Counted from the first letter of the stretch, positions 52,800 to 63,928 are shown. The stretch is 64,000 bases of DNA from Clonostachys chloroleuca (GCA_037952775.1 JBANAY010000004.1:6138001-6202000); one strand, 5' to 3'. Notes: a model not told the origin generated them from the letters alone. Translations and numbers: made by a program.

Positions 52800-55700
52800 A
52801 TGGTCCCTACACGCCCTGCTTCACGGCTCGGATTTGAGATTGCCATCATCTGCGCCCTCACTATTGAGGCGGACGCTGTCGAGTCACTCTTCGACCAGTA
52901 CTGGGAGGAGGAGCACTCCTTTGGCAAGGCGCCTGGTGATCCTAACGCTTATACCACTGGTTCTATCGGTCGTCACAATGTCGTTCTCGCCCATATGCCC
53001 GGTATGGGGAAGGCAAGTGCTGCCGTTGTTGCAGCACGTTGCCAGACCAGCTATCCCAAGATCAAACTAGCTCTTGTCGTGGGCGTATGCGGTGCTGTGC
53101 CCTTCGCATCAGATGCTGACACCGAAATTATTCTCGGCGATATCATCATAAGCAACGGCGTTGTTCAATATGACTTCGGACGTCGACTTCCCGAACGCTT
53201 TATTCGCAAAAACACACTACAAGAATCTTTAGGCAGGCCTAATTTGGAGATTCGCGCCCTACTAGGGAAGCTAGAGGGCAGGCGCAGTAGGATGATGTTG
53301 AACAAGAAGATTATCAGTCATCTTGGAGAGCTACAGAAAGTATCCAATTTGCAAGCGCATTATCCTGGTCCAGACTACGATAAGCTGTTTAATGCTAATT
53401 TTCGTCACCTGATGGATGGAAAGACATGTGAAGAATGTGGATGCAATGGACAACTTATATCCCGCCATCGATTAGAACAAGACCATATACAGCCAGCGGT
53501 TCACTTTGGATGTATCGCTTCCGGTGATACCGTGATGAAATTTGGGGAAGAGCGCGACCAGATTGCAAAGCAGGCGAGCATCATCGGCTTTGAAATGGAG
53601 AGTGCTGGAGTCTGGGATATTTTCCCCTGTATAGTGATAAAGGGCGCCTGCGACTATGCTGATAGCCACAAAACCAAGAAGTGGCAGCGGTATGCAGCCG
53701 CAACAGCAGCAGCTTGTGCAAAAGCATTCTTGGAGTATTGGGAGCCTTCAGCTATAGACCAAGTTGTTGATGCAAGTACTGCAAAATGTACGTACACAGG
53801 ATTGGGTGCACAAAGGGGATACTTACTAATTGGACTATAGTTACTGTGCCGTATCCTAGCAATCCAGACTTTATTGGACGCTCAGAAATCCTACAGCAGC
53901 TTAGGGAGACCCTAGACCATATGCAGCAGAGAGCTGCATCCTCTTATTTAAGAGCCTCGCTCTTTGGGTTGGGCGGCGTTGGGTACGTTCTTTAGTCTTG
54001 TCTATGACTCTTGAGAAAAACCGAGGCTGATACCAAGTAGGAAAACACAGATTGCGCTGGCCCATGTATACTGGCTGCAAGAGACGCACCCTACTCTATC
54101 CGTCTTGTGGGTTCATGCTAGCAACGCCGATCGCTTCCGTCAGTCATATATGTCGATTGCAGAAGAGTACCAGATCCCCGGCTATCATGATCCAAAAGTG
54201 GATATCTTACAACTGGTGAAAGTCTGGCTGGAAAGGAAGGACTCTGGCCCATGGCTCATGGTTCTTGATAATGCAGATGATATGCAGCTCTTCTTTGGTT
54301 CGCCAGTAGTTGCTTCAAGCTTAGCTGGAGTAAGCCAAGCGGGGCCTGGCCGCTTCTCAGATTACGTACCTGAGTGCCGCCATGGGTCTCTCCTGGTCAC
54401 GACAAGGAATAAGCAGCTAGGTGTTCGACTGGCTAAGGGCCGACAGCCAGTTGAGGTGAGCTGTATGAATGAAGACGAATCAGAGCAATTACTTCTTGCT
54501 ACACTTGGTAATATCGGGGCGACGACTACAGAGTTATCATTGTTATCGTCTCAATTGGAACATCTGCCGTTGGCTTTAGTTCAGGCCGCTGCTTTCATCC
54601 AAGAGACGTGCATAACAGTAGCAAAATACCTCCAACTACTTAGCGAGAGCGACAAGAATACAGTACGCCTATTAAGCAAGGAGTTCGAGACTGTCGGCCG
54701 AGACTCTTCAAATCCCCAAGCCGTGGCCCAAACATGGATTCTCTCGTTCCAGCAGATTAAGCGGCAGCACTTTCTGGCAAGTGAGCTCCTCTCGTTTATG
54801 AGCCTCCTAGATCGCCAAGACATTCCAGCGCAATTTCTATCGTGTTACATTGAACAGAAAGGAAATGAGGAACCCATAAGCGAGCTGGAACTTACAGAAG
54901 CATTAGGGGTTTTGAAGGCTTTTTCTTTCGTGACTGAAGATAACAACGGAAGTTATGATATGCATCGTCTGATCCAGCTAGTAACACATAAGTGGCTTAC
55001 CAGTAGTGGTACATGCGATCGATTCGGGAAGGAAGCATTAACGGTGGTGTCAACTCTTTACCCTTATGGCACATATGAAACTCGGACAACATGTGCGACA
55101 TACTTATCGCACGCGAATGCTGTGCTACGATCATGCGATTTCAGTACAGGAGATGAGGCCGAGGCAAAGGCTTCTCTTGTTCATTGTATGGCTGCATACC
55201 TCAGGTTTAAAGGACAGTGGGATGATGCAGAGCCGCTCGATATGGAGGGAATGCGTATTAGGAGAGGGCTATTTGGCGAGGACCATTCCTCTACACTGAC
55301 GAGTATGGCCAATCTTGCATCAACATATTGGAATCAAGGCCGGTGGGAGGAGGCAGAGAAGCTTGAGGTGCAGGTGATGGAGATTCTTCAGACGAAGCTT
55401 GGAACAGACCATCCTGATACACTAACAAGCATGGCTAATCTCGCATTAACATATAGGGATCAAGGCCGGTGGGAGGAGGCAGAGAAGCTTGGGTTGCAGG
55501 TGATAGAGGCTCGTAAGATGAAGCTTGGAGCAGACCATCCTGATACACTAATGAGTATGGCCAATCTTGCATCAACATATAGGGATCAAGGCCGGTGGGA
55601 GGAGGCAGAGAAACTTGGGTTACAGGTGATAGAGGCGAGTAAGATAAAGCTTGGAGCAGACCATCCCGATACACTGACGAGTATGGCCAATCTTGCATCA

Positions 55701-56216
55701 ACATATTGGAATCAAGGCCGGTGGAAGGAGGCAGAGAAGCTTGGGTTGCAGGTGATGGAGACGAGTAAGATAAAGCTTGGAGCAGACCATCCCGATACAC
55801 TGACGAGTATGGCCAATCTTGCATCAACATATTTGAATCAAGGCCGGTGGGAGGAGGCAGAGAAGCTTGGGTTACAGGTAATAGAGACGAGTAAGATGAA
55901 GCTTGGAGCAGACCATCCCGATACACTGGCGAGTATGGCCAATCTTGCATCAACATATAGGGATCAAGGCCGGTGGGAGGAGGCAGAGAAGCTTGGGTTG
56001 CAGGTGATAGAGGCTCGTAAGATGAAGCTTGGAGCAGACCATCCCTCCACACTGACGAGTATGAACAACTTGGCTCATACTTGGAACTCTATGGATAAGA
56101 AAACTGAAGCTATGGACTTGATGCAAACTTGCGTTCGCCTCACAGAGATGAAACTAGGAGTGGATCATCCACATACGCGATCATCACTTTTAGCTCTAGA
56201 TAGTTGGCAAAAGTGA
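52800..56216 (+). CDS. NLR-type receptor: nucleoside phosphorylase, NB-ARC, TPR
   Basis: Exons 52800-53787, 53841-53982 and 54041-56216 join in frame to about 1101 residues. Residues 10-325 are a PNP/UDP-phosphorylase-like domain (FEIAIICALTIEADAV, GMGKASAAVVAARC, VVGVCGAV, IGFEMESAGVW, IKGACDYAD). NB-ARC follows: the P-loop GLGGVGKTQIALAH is created exactly by the second splice, WLMVLDNADD is Walker B, LLVTTRNKQL is the RNBS-B/sensor block, and LPLALVQAA the GxP-like block. The C-terminus has six nearly identical 42-residue TPR units plus flanking partial ones. Such fungal NLR-like proteins are cytosolic sensors; relatives control heterokaryon incompatibility and are proposed to act in immunity. 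The N-terminal enzyme-like domain would be the effector and the TPR array the sensor. All key ATPase motifs are intact. Confidence 0.92.
55293..56048 (+). repeat. Six tandem 126-bp TPR-coding units
   Basis: Exact 126-bp period starting at 55293, 55419, 55545, 55671, 55797 and 55923, with a diverged seventh from 56049. Units differ at only a few bases, mostly at the same codon positions (for example YWNQ, YRDQ, YLNQ and the VIEARKM/VMETSKI segment). Such homogeneity indicates recent expansion or ongoing gene conversion. Confidence 0.95.
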
Positions 56217-56559
56217 ATATTGTACAGTGCAGCATCATGATAATATGGCCCGAAATGCACAGCTCTAGACTAAATCAACAGTCTGATTCTCAAGATCATA
56301 TGTATGTATAAAACAGTGCCCTGAAGGGTCTTAACTAAACCTTGGGTAACCTTGGCTGCGGTTCTGGAGTGGGCTGTGACATGGGGGTGCCCATTTGTAG
56401 GCCAAGTCTAAGAAATGGAACAAAGAACTGCTTTGGCTCTAAGTCTTAATTCATATAGATTTTGTATAAAGTGCTTTTTTTGGCAAATAGCACTGTGTGG
56501 AGTATCAGTTGATATTCAGAGTATGTTTAAAAAGAGGAAGCTGGTTATGCTCCAAACTG

Positions 56560-57395
56560 TAGCATTGTGGGTCCCTACCATTGGAAAATCGTGTTCTAAC
56601 AAATAATAACTTTCTCTAACGAATTTAATTAAAATTATGCTAAGGAAATACTTTAATATAAAGCTAATGGTGTTGGAATTCTCCTGTACTGTAGTATACG
56701 GGCTATCTAAACAATCTAAGAGGAAGAAGAACTGCCTACTCTCTTATTATTATTACTGCTTAGTGGCTCGAAGGCTCCGGAAAGGCTCCTCTTTCTGCAT
56801 TCTTCGAATATGATACCTAAGCATGGCTGGCGGTAGCTGTTGCATGGTTTCTTCAAGATATCCTTCTACGGTGCGAGTCGGAAAAATGTAGATGAATGAA
56901 AGAGAGATGGGTAATGGGACGTGGGTTTTCAACGAGCACTGTTGCATACCACGGGCATCTGCCCAGCACTCTACCGCAAAAGAGGGGACTGGGCACAATT
57001 AAGAGGTCATCTCTAAGTCGAAAAGGACCTCGCTGGGTGGTATTTCAGAGAGCACCTCGGGCAAGAGGACGAGATAGGTTTGCATCGAAAAAAAAGGGCT
57101 TTGAGATTACAGGTCCAGCTCATCTTCAATGGAGAGCTGGCATTTATATACTAAAAGAAGGGAGAGAAATGAGGTGACGAATTATTTTAGCGTCACGTCC
57201 CAGACGAAAAAGAATGTAGTAAAATGCTAATTCAGACGAGCTTTCGAAATTTCAGTGATATAGGCGTACCTTTTCAAGGAATAGGGACTGTCATCCACGA
57301 CATGAACGCGAGCATCAGGAAACATTATCATGTATTGAAAAGAAACACGCCAAGACCTTCTCAATAAAGAGCCCAGCTGAGACTTGTGCTCCCGC
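56560..57395. other. Intergenic, no gene recognised
   Basis: Two overlapping opposed frames at 56753-57177 show no family resemblance. Otherwise AT-rich. Confidence 0.45.
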
Positions 57396-58190
57396 CTAAT
57401 CCCCCATAGGACGCCCACAACCAGATTCATCAGCTAGACTTGAAAGGAGGCCCTGCATTTCCTTCTCCACCCCTTCGCTTGACCAAGCTTCATTGCCAAT
57501 TAGAACTGAGTCCTCCAGATCAATAAACTTTAAACCCTCTTGAGTAATAAGGATATTGTATTTACATAGATCACCGTGAATAAGAAAGGAGTGCAGTTGC
57601 CTGAGAGATTGCTGGCAAAGCTCAAGATCTTCTGTAGTAGGATAACGCCCTTCAATCTTCTCAACTAGAAAACCAATAACCCGTTCTAAAGACGACGACT
57701 CTGATACATAAGCAAGTAACTTCGGAACCAGTGGGGATCCTGCGAGAGTATGATAAGCTTGAATTTCCCGGATAACCCATTGGATCTCATGTGGGAATCG
57801 TGCGATTTTGAGAAATGAAGCCGTTCCGTTATATAAGACTTCAGATGTTCGATATTTTGTCTGGCGAAGGACCCGGAGGGTAGAGATATCATGAATTGGG
57901 TGGTGTTCCAATAAAATATCCTTGGGTACTGAATGGGGTGGTGAAATATCTTTCTCACACCATAAACCCCTCTCATCTAAATGAACATGAAGAGTTACCC
58001 AGGATATATCCTTCCATTCATCAAGTTTGCTGAGCGCAGCAATTGCTGTAGGTCCATAGGTTCGGCTGTCTGCTGGAATAATATCCGGGTTTAAGATATT
58101 GACATAGATGATTTGATTATTTCTCTTGATCCTATAGAGGATATAATCTGATGCTGATTCAACAGCAAGCATAGTTTCTGTGTTGGCCAT
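57396..58190 (-). CDS. Kinase-like (aminoglycoside-phosphotransferase-type) protein
   Basis: Single exon, 264 residues. The C-terminal half has the protein-kinase-like fold: a likely ATP-anchoring Lys in SFLKIARF (about 128), the helix-C Glu in REIQAYHTL (about 142), the catalytic loop HGDLCKYNILI (205-215) and FIDLEDS (222-228), where DLE replaces the DFG of ordinary kinases. This is the compact, APH/fungal-specific form seen in many ascomycete kinase-like genes near recognition loci. The N-terminal 110 residues are a separate, unknown beta-rich part. Key residues for phosphotransfer are present. An 18-base A-run lies 55 bases before the start codon (58245-58262). Confidence 0.82.
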   Translation of the reverse strand: MANTETMLAVESASDYILYRIKRNNQIIYVNILNPDIIPADSRTYGPTAIAALSKLDEWKDISWVTLHVHLDERGLWCEKDISPPHSVPKDILLEHHPIHDISTLRVLRQTKYRTSEVLYNGTASFLKIARFPHEIQWVIREIQAYHTLAGSPLVPKLLAYVSESSSLERVIGFLVEKIEGRYPTTEDLELCQQSLRQLHSFLIHGDLCKYNILITQEGLKFIDLEDSVLIGNEAWSSEGVEKEMQGLLSSLADESGCGRPMGD

Positions 58191-58570
58191 AGTGTAATCC
58201 GAAACCCGATATTGTGAGAAGAATCGGAAGAATGTGGTTATGACAAAAAAAAAAAAAAAAAATGAGGCCAGATGGCCACTTAAATAGTAATAAATTGTGG
58301 GGATGTGTTACTAAGTTTATGTCTTAATATATAAGACACCTCTGAAATAGTCGCCATAAAAGACGCAGGCTAAGTATGGTGCCGATATACTAAATGCAGT
58401 AGTGATGAAAATTGATCGTGTGCTGAATGGAATTATTGAAATACTTGCTGTTGAAGCATGTGACTATCATGATGAAAGTTGATCATTCCTGTCCATTTAC
58501 CACCAAGTTAATGATGACTGTGTTGAACACTCATCATCTGCTCAACCGGAATCAATGCATCCTTTGCCTA
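58191..58570. other. Intergenic with poly-A tract
   Basis: Upstream of the kinase-like gene and downstream of the small Cys-rich gene. It includes 18 consecutive A at 58245-58262. No gene. Confidence 0.5.
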
Positions 58571-58750
58571 TTATGTCACATTAGGGCACTTAGCACACCC
58601 GTGCGTAGAAACCTTTGCCTCCGTCCTAGCCTTTGGGTTGCACATGCCCTCTTTTCCATCATGTGTGGCACACTTAACAAATTCGCTGTCAACATCATGG
58701 CCACACTTATAATGAATATAGTATTGGGTACAGGTTGATGGTTTCGACAT
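58571..58750 (-). CDS. 59-residue Cys-rich protein of the YxCGHxxxxEFVKC type
   Basis: A minus-strand frame of 59 codons, 58750-58571. It contains YIHYKCGHDVDSEFVKCATH in the first half and CNPK and HGCAKCP in the second, six cysteines and several histidines in all. I recognise this as a small intracellular Cys/His-rich type widespread in ascomycetes, with a CGH..E-FVKC-H core likely to bind zinc; function unknown. No signal peptide. A longer opposite-strand frame overlaps it but has no such pattern. Confidence 0.68.
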   Translation of the reverse strand: MSKPSTCTQYYIHYKCGHDVDSEFVKCATHDGKEGMCNPKARTEAKVSTHGCAKCPNVT

Positions 58751-59125
58751 CTTCTATCGATATTAGCAAAGCGTTGAATAAGTAGGCCAGAGTAATGACG
58801 TACAATGTGTGGATTTTGAATGTCTAAACAGATATGGATGTGGTTGAGGGGTTAGGATTCATAGTCATCAAGTGGTGAAGGGTTAGGTTGATAAATGATA
58901 ATCAGAGAATAAGGGGGCAGCGAGGCTTTTTATAGAGGCAAGGATCCATCTAAGAGATCAGTTCCAATATGCGTGTTGCGTACTATCCAATATGCCAGTG
59001 CCTTTTTTGTTGCTGCCGAATATGTCCTTCCGTCTGCAGATGCCGAAATCAGAACGGAACATGATGAATGAATGACACGATGATTAATTCTATAGATGGT
59101 TACTCTAATACCCGATATTGCCGTG
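58751..59125. other. Intergenic, nothing recognised
   Basis: Promoter side of the Cys-rich gene and 3' flank of the next minus-strand gene. Confidence 0.45.
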
Positions 59126-59521
59126 TTACACCGGTAGAGCCCACCAGGGTGCTCTTCCCTGTGGCTCTTGTGGCCTCCTTTCCCACTCCCAGTACGCATT
59201 TGCCTACAATTATTAATACGTTTTTTATAATACAGGGGCTCCTTCAAGATATACCTGAAATATAATTGCAGAAAGCATGGCTATGATGAAGCAAGATAGA
59301 GTAGACCAGAGCGTGATGTTCCGATCGTAGTTCTTCTTTATAGTTACCACTGCTAAAATTAGCAGGGTAAGTTCAACGGTGGCATTAAATATACAAAAAT
59401 ATAGGAGGCGTCGAGGCGCTCGCAAATGATCCCATAAATTGATAAGATAAAAAAGTTGAGAAATCAAAATGAGGAAGAAAATCGCAGTGGTCACTCCCAA
59501 TATTGTTTCGGTTGGCTCCAT
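59126..59521 (-). CDS. Small three-helix membrane protein, unrecognised
   Basis: Exons 59521-59255 and 59203-59126 (GTATAT donor, TTGTAG acceptor) join in frame to 114 residues. Three hydrophobic helices occur at about 8-28, 42-60 and 72-90 (AIFFLILISQLFYLINLW, ATVELTLLILAVVTI, TLWSTLSCFIIAMLSAIIF), then a Trp/Pro/Arg-rich cytosolic tail from exon 2. Such short integral membrane proteins are common as fungal hypotheticals; function unknown. It is divergent from the 803-residue gene, with a long palindrome between the starts. Confidence 0.6.
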
Positions 59522-59782
59522 CTAGGGAGGCGGTGGGAAGGCAAGCAGGGCAGGACTGGGCGGACAAGGCGAACCATAAAGCGAGTTTGCGAGAGAGAAA
59601 GAAGGCGTCGAATGTAACAGAAAATTGCACATTTGAAATGGGGACTAGCATATATGTATTCCATGCTTGTTCTGACGATAACGTGACTGAAAGTCTGGAC
59701 ATAGAACGAACCTCGTTCAAGTGGGGCGCCGGGACAAGCCAGAAAGGGGGAGAAGAGCGTCAGTCAGCGGTTGAGGACGACA

Positions 59783-59845
59783 GGCTTAGCTGTAAAAGGA
59801 AACAAAGTTCGGCTGCCGAACTTTGTTTCCTTTTACAGCTTAGCC
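59783..59845. repeat. Near-perfect palindrome, 31-base arms, 1-base spacer
   Basis: Left arm 59783-59813 and right arm 59815-59845 pair at 30 of 31 positions, with T59814 as spacer; the inner 26 pairs are perfect. It lies between the divergent starts at 59521 and 59954. It would form a strong cruciform or RNA hairpin. No target-site duplication is obvious. Confidence 0.93.
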
Positions 59846-59953
59846 CTCTTTGTCCGTTCTGCATCAGAGGTATACTTGCCGTTTCCACGTTTTGTACTTT
59901 CCACACTTTTTTCCACACTTTTTCTGTTCTTTGATCACATTCATACCTTTACC

Positions 59954-62514
59954 ATGGGCGCAGAACAAAGTCGCACCGTTGGCCAAAAGCTAATTGACTT
60001 CAGCCAGCAGGTAACCGAGCCAACAACGGACCGCGATAAGTTAGGCGAAGTGAGTCTCTGGTTCCCCATCATTATATTTATTCCCACTCATACAATCCAG
60101 TTAATACATGATGCCTTACAAACCTTACCCACCAAAGTTCAGAAAGACATTAAAACACTCATCAGAGGCCAACGGCAACACAGGGTGAGCGGTAGCACAA
60201 CGCTCGCTGCCGCACCTATTGTGACAATACCCAACATAATATTATCCAATCCGAATATCAAACCAGCAGAATTCTTTGATTGCCAATTGAAGTTCACTGG
60301 TTTATGCAAATACATTTCTGATATTGACATCAACTCAGAGTCCAATATTATCCGATTGCGGTTTGCCTTAAAGCAATTTTATTTAACGATAAGTTCATGG
60401 GGCCGTAACATATCAAAACTTGAGGACCAGCTTCGGGAGAAGGGCGACACGCTTCCGGCAAAAAGCACCCGTTCAGATTGGAAGAAGGAAGGTCTGGCCT
60501 ACAAGAAATTCGTGGATTTTTATGGCCATGGTATTTTATTTGTTCTCCCATTTTCAAGAAAAGAGTCAGTATCCCGCAATTATCCGGCATAACACAGTAC
60601 TAACATTACCGCGGTGGCAGAAGTAGAGATTTCGATTTCAAACAAGTTCAAAACAAGAACAAACTTCAAGCGGCCAAAGACACAGCGTTGTCATGTGAGG
60701 AGACTGGGAAGACATTTTCCAGGTATTTGGCTGAGAAACAACATGCAGACGGCCTTTATAGTGAAGCAATCGCCCGTGCAGAGGATGGGGCCTCCGCACA
60801 GACGTATGACCAACCTTCCGTGGATTGTTCTCTGGTCGACTCCCGGGAAGTTCAACATACCACAGCAAGCTCGCTCTCTCTCATATCTGACCAGGGTGTC
60901 GTTCCCGAGACGGTGAATAGCGCTAGTCAAGCCGAGGTTGCAACACAATCCAGCCAGGGTACTCCATCGCGGTGCCGGGATGACTTTTCTTCAGCATTTG
61001 GTCTCTCAGCTTACAATAATAGTCCGGACGAGGCCTCTATGCACATGAGAGGGTCCAGCTCGATGTATTACAACTCACCCAATGCCAACGCCGAGGAGGT
61101 TGCGTCTGCTGGCAGCCCATCTTCTGTGTGTTTGCCAACAATCACTGGGCCATCAACACCGCAGCTTCAGTCTAACCGATCTGAAGAAGAAAGGAGCCCA
61201 AAAAGGCAAAAAACGCAGCATGGACCGCTTTTACGATTAGGTTTGCCTGCCGGGGATGAAACAAGTGAACCTCACCATGGCTCAAGGACATCACACCACT
61301 CTCATGGTCATCTATCGGAGCACGACATGAACCTGGGTGATTGCGCTGTGTCTGCAGAGTATAACCTTGATTGTACCCAAGACGAGCACATCCCGACGTT
61401 AAGCCTTAGTGGTCAAAACGTCAGCTCTGTCAACACCAGTCCATTATGCCTCGGAGCAGTCAAGAATACTTCAGCCCCTAGCAGCCCCGAAAATGGTCCC
61501 CAACAGAATGTGCCTGATCCTGGCCGAGAGCCATGTCCGGTCGTTTCCTCTGATTCCGATGCCGAGGTTATGACTACTGAGCCGACGTCGCAAGCTGCAA
61601 TCTTGGAGTCAATAACAGCTGCACAGAATCCATCACATACCCTAGCCCCTGCTGAACTTGTACCAAATGTGTCTGGCACAATCGGCAGCCGCGAGCAGCA
61701 AGACTTGCCCCCAGTCCGATTATTACTCGACGCCGTGGATGGACGAACACCCGGGGATCAAGAATTCAGTAACACTCAGCACAACCTTGACGTCCAGGGA
61801 TTGGATTTCGGGAACCATTTCGTGTCCTCGTTTCGGAGTAGTGAAGGCGTCCAAGTCGAACACAGCCTCAATTTTCGCTATGTTGCCAATTCAAATGCCG
61901 AAAATGATGCCGAGCTCAATGGCCTAACCTTGCACCATGAAGAAGGCTATAGCAATCAGGCAGTCTCAGCATCGCAAAGAAACCCGAACCCCGACGAAAT
62001 AGCCAATTCAGATGGAAACATAGATCACACTCCAAGGCCAACGAGTAGCCGAGCATGGGTGAATACCGCCTCCGATGAGTTCACGATACCTGAAGACGTT
62101 CCAGACCATGATTGTGAGGGCTTGCCGAGCAGGTACGGGACCGAGCAGCGAAGCGGCAACGCCTCCATACTTGTTGCTGAATCTCATGGCGAAATCGAAT
62201 TCTGCCCCGACCTTGATTGTCAATCCAGTGACGGCCGCTGCATGCATGCACTTCTCATCGCTGTTGGTGCAGGTGCAGGGGCACTTACCGATCTTCCAAA
62301 CGACGTATCCGAGGTGCCATGCCTCCCTACAGGTCACGACGAGGCCACATTGACGCACATTGAAGCATCAGAGAATCAGAACCAGCAGGCGGGGCACACT
62401 ATTCGTGATGAATATGACTTCCCTGCAGCTGAGCTTGATGGGGTCCAACTAGATATTAATTACAGCGATGAGTTTTTGTTTCCAGATTTTTTAGATGATA
62501 TAGGCAATATATAA
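59954..62514 (+). CDS. Unrecognised 803-residue protein with N-myristoylation-type start
   Basis: Exons 59954-60049, 60101-60530 and 60629-62514 join in frame to about 803 residues; the third splice (AG at 60627-60628 after TACTAAC at 60598) is the least sure. The N-terminus MGAEQSRT fits the MGxxxS rule for N-myristoylation. Residues 1-230 look folded and helical (TLPTKVQKDIKTLI, a LKFTGLCKYISDIDI block, WGRNISKLEDQLREKG). The remaining 570 residues are low-complexity, acidic, rich in Ser, Asn, Glu and Pro, with a basic SPKRQK nuclear-type motif and a terminal acidic-aromatic DEFLFPDFLDDIG that resembles an activation tail. I recognise no family. A membrane-tethered latent regulator would fit but is speculation. 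Confidence 0.7.
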
Positions 62515-62524
62515 TTCGGCTGTC

Positions 62525-63074
62525 TTAGGTGCTGTCTGCTACTTGTTTTCTCGCAAACTGTATTACCAGAAAAAATATCTCACCCTTTTTCAAGCTCAAG
62601 GAGTTATCATCTGGGACTGGAAATGGTTTGCAGCTTTGCCAATCGACGGGCACGAGTTTCCCTCCTGAAGATCCATACCGAGGCTCCCAATCATCCTGTA
62701 CAACTTCCCTACACTTAAGAGGGAGTATAATCATACTTCCGTCATCAATGAATGCTTTGCCCTGCTTCATCCGATATGGACCTCGAATAAACATTCGACG
62801 GTTAGGAAGCTTTTCCCTCTAAACAATCGGTGAGTATATTGGTCTTGCCTATGAGAACTATACATACGTTGTCTTGGAGAAACCGGACAGCCAATTCATG
62901 CTGTGCCTTAGTGCGTGTAGGGCACTCGTAGACTTCGTTTTCGCTGTCGCTGTTTTCGGACTTCTGGGCGCCGCTCGGAATCATACGCTTCCAATTCTCA
63001 GTAACCTTAGCGTCCTCGCTGGCCTCAAGAAGGAGGCTTTCGTAAGCTTCTGTCAGGGCGAAAGTATCCTCCAT
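62525..63074 (-). CDS. Small unrecognised two-exon protein
   Basis: Exons 63074-62868 and 62818-62525 (GTATGT donor, TTTAG acceptor) join in frame to about 166 residues. The first exon is acidic (EDAKVTENWKRM, SENSDSENEVYECPTRT); the second has beta-strand character (MFIRGPYRMKQGKAF, SMIILPLKCREVVQ). No signal peptide or membrane helix. It ends 10 bases from the end of the 803-residue gene, so the two are tightly convergent. Family unknown. Confidence 0.6.
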
Positions 63075-63724
63075 GCTGTCCTGGTATAGAATTATTGCTG
63101 AGACAAGAAAAGCCGGGAATGAAGCATCACACTTAGGGCAACTATTTATGGCTTGAGTTGAATGACTTGAATATGTAGAATTGAGCGTGATTGGCCGCTC
63201 ACATGGTCCGAATATACTTTGTATCCTTAAGTGCGCACGTGACTGTGCAGGAGGTATTCGCCAATGTTGTAAGCCCAGGCACGGAGAAAATAATATTCCG
63301 CAATGGCGCTGCTAAGATCCGCGCGGAAAGTGTAGATTGCCCGTCAGAGCAGGCAATACAAGCAGGCTAGCAAAAGGTGTGGCGATACTTCCAAATTATC
63401 ACAATGAAGAATCGGATGAATACTTTACCAGGCCAAACTTCTAGGGTTTGTCAATTAAACAACATACTGGCAATGACGTGGCGTGGTCGGCAATTGAACA
63501 TCTAAGTTCAGGCTGGGAGGATATACGAATCTCCTTGAGCTTGAACGCAAAGATTTTCACAGTAGTTAGTCATCGGGCACAAAGCTTTATGCAGTGTAGA
63601 GTCACGAAAATAAGCAAGGGAATTTTTTTAAAAAAAAGAATAGTTGTGGATTCATATGTATCCCTTGCTTCTTCTTGCCAATATTTCCTCGGTCTATCAA
63701 ACTCTAACTTGCCAGAGTAGCTAG
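63075..63724. other. Intergenic, nothing recognised
   Basis: AT-rich spacer, with an A-run at 63632-63640; no gene or repeat. Confidence 0.45.
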
Positions 63725-63928
63725 TTAATTGTTTGATGGAACTTCAATTGGTTCGGGATTCCCAGAGGAGCCATGCCCTATGTTGATTCCACTAGCGTTA
63801 TTATCGTGCTGGCCAGGGGATGGACCGGCCCCATTGACCTTCTTGCTCGGGTCTTCGGGAGGCGTAGGGGAGCTCTGTGAAGGGTTTGAGCCTTTGGGGG
63901 TATTGTCATTTTGCTGTGCGTTCGGCAT
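63725..63928 (-). CDS. Tentative 67-residue Asn/Pro/Ser/Gly-rich protein
   Basis: A short, wholly hydrophilic frame (for example NPSQSSPTPPEDPSKK) with no signal peptide and no aromatic residues. It could be a small disordered protein or a chance frame; the strongly biased composition is the only support. Confidence 0.35.
   Translation of the reverse strand: MPNAQQNDNTPKGSNPSQSSPTPPEDPSKKVNGAGPSPGQHDNNASGINIGHGSSGNPEPIEVPSNN

Larger units (their letters stand above)
52339..56559. mobile_element. TIR-bounded 4.2-kb unit carrying the NLR gene (candidate)
   Basis: The left end starts CAGTTTGGAGCATAACC at 52339 and is preceded by TA (52337-52338). The right end is its reverse complement, finishing at 56559 and followed by TA (56560-56561). 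The outer 24 bases of the two ends are identical. Between them lie the complete NLR gene and short flanks but no transposase. The simplest reading is a non-autonomous DNA transposon of Tc1/mariner type that has captured, or formed around, an NLR. The alternative is two separate MITE-like copies that happen to face each other; the subterminal sequences differ, which leaves that open. Confidence 0.5.

Noticed and set aside
55435..56052. A 205-codon open frame on the minus strand across the TPR array
   Set aside because: It is the antisense of a 126-bp repeat; absence of stops in one unit repeats in all. The plus strand has the clear TPR protein.
56753..57177. Opposed overlapping frames of 81 and 93 codons
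   Set aside because: Neither shows domain, signal or conserved composition; likely chance.
58427..58738. A 103-codon plus-strand frame
   Set aside because: It overlaps the minus-strand Cys-rich gene, which carries the recognisable motif; the plus frame does not.
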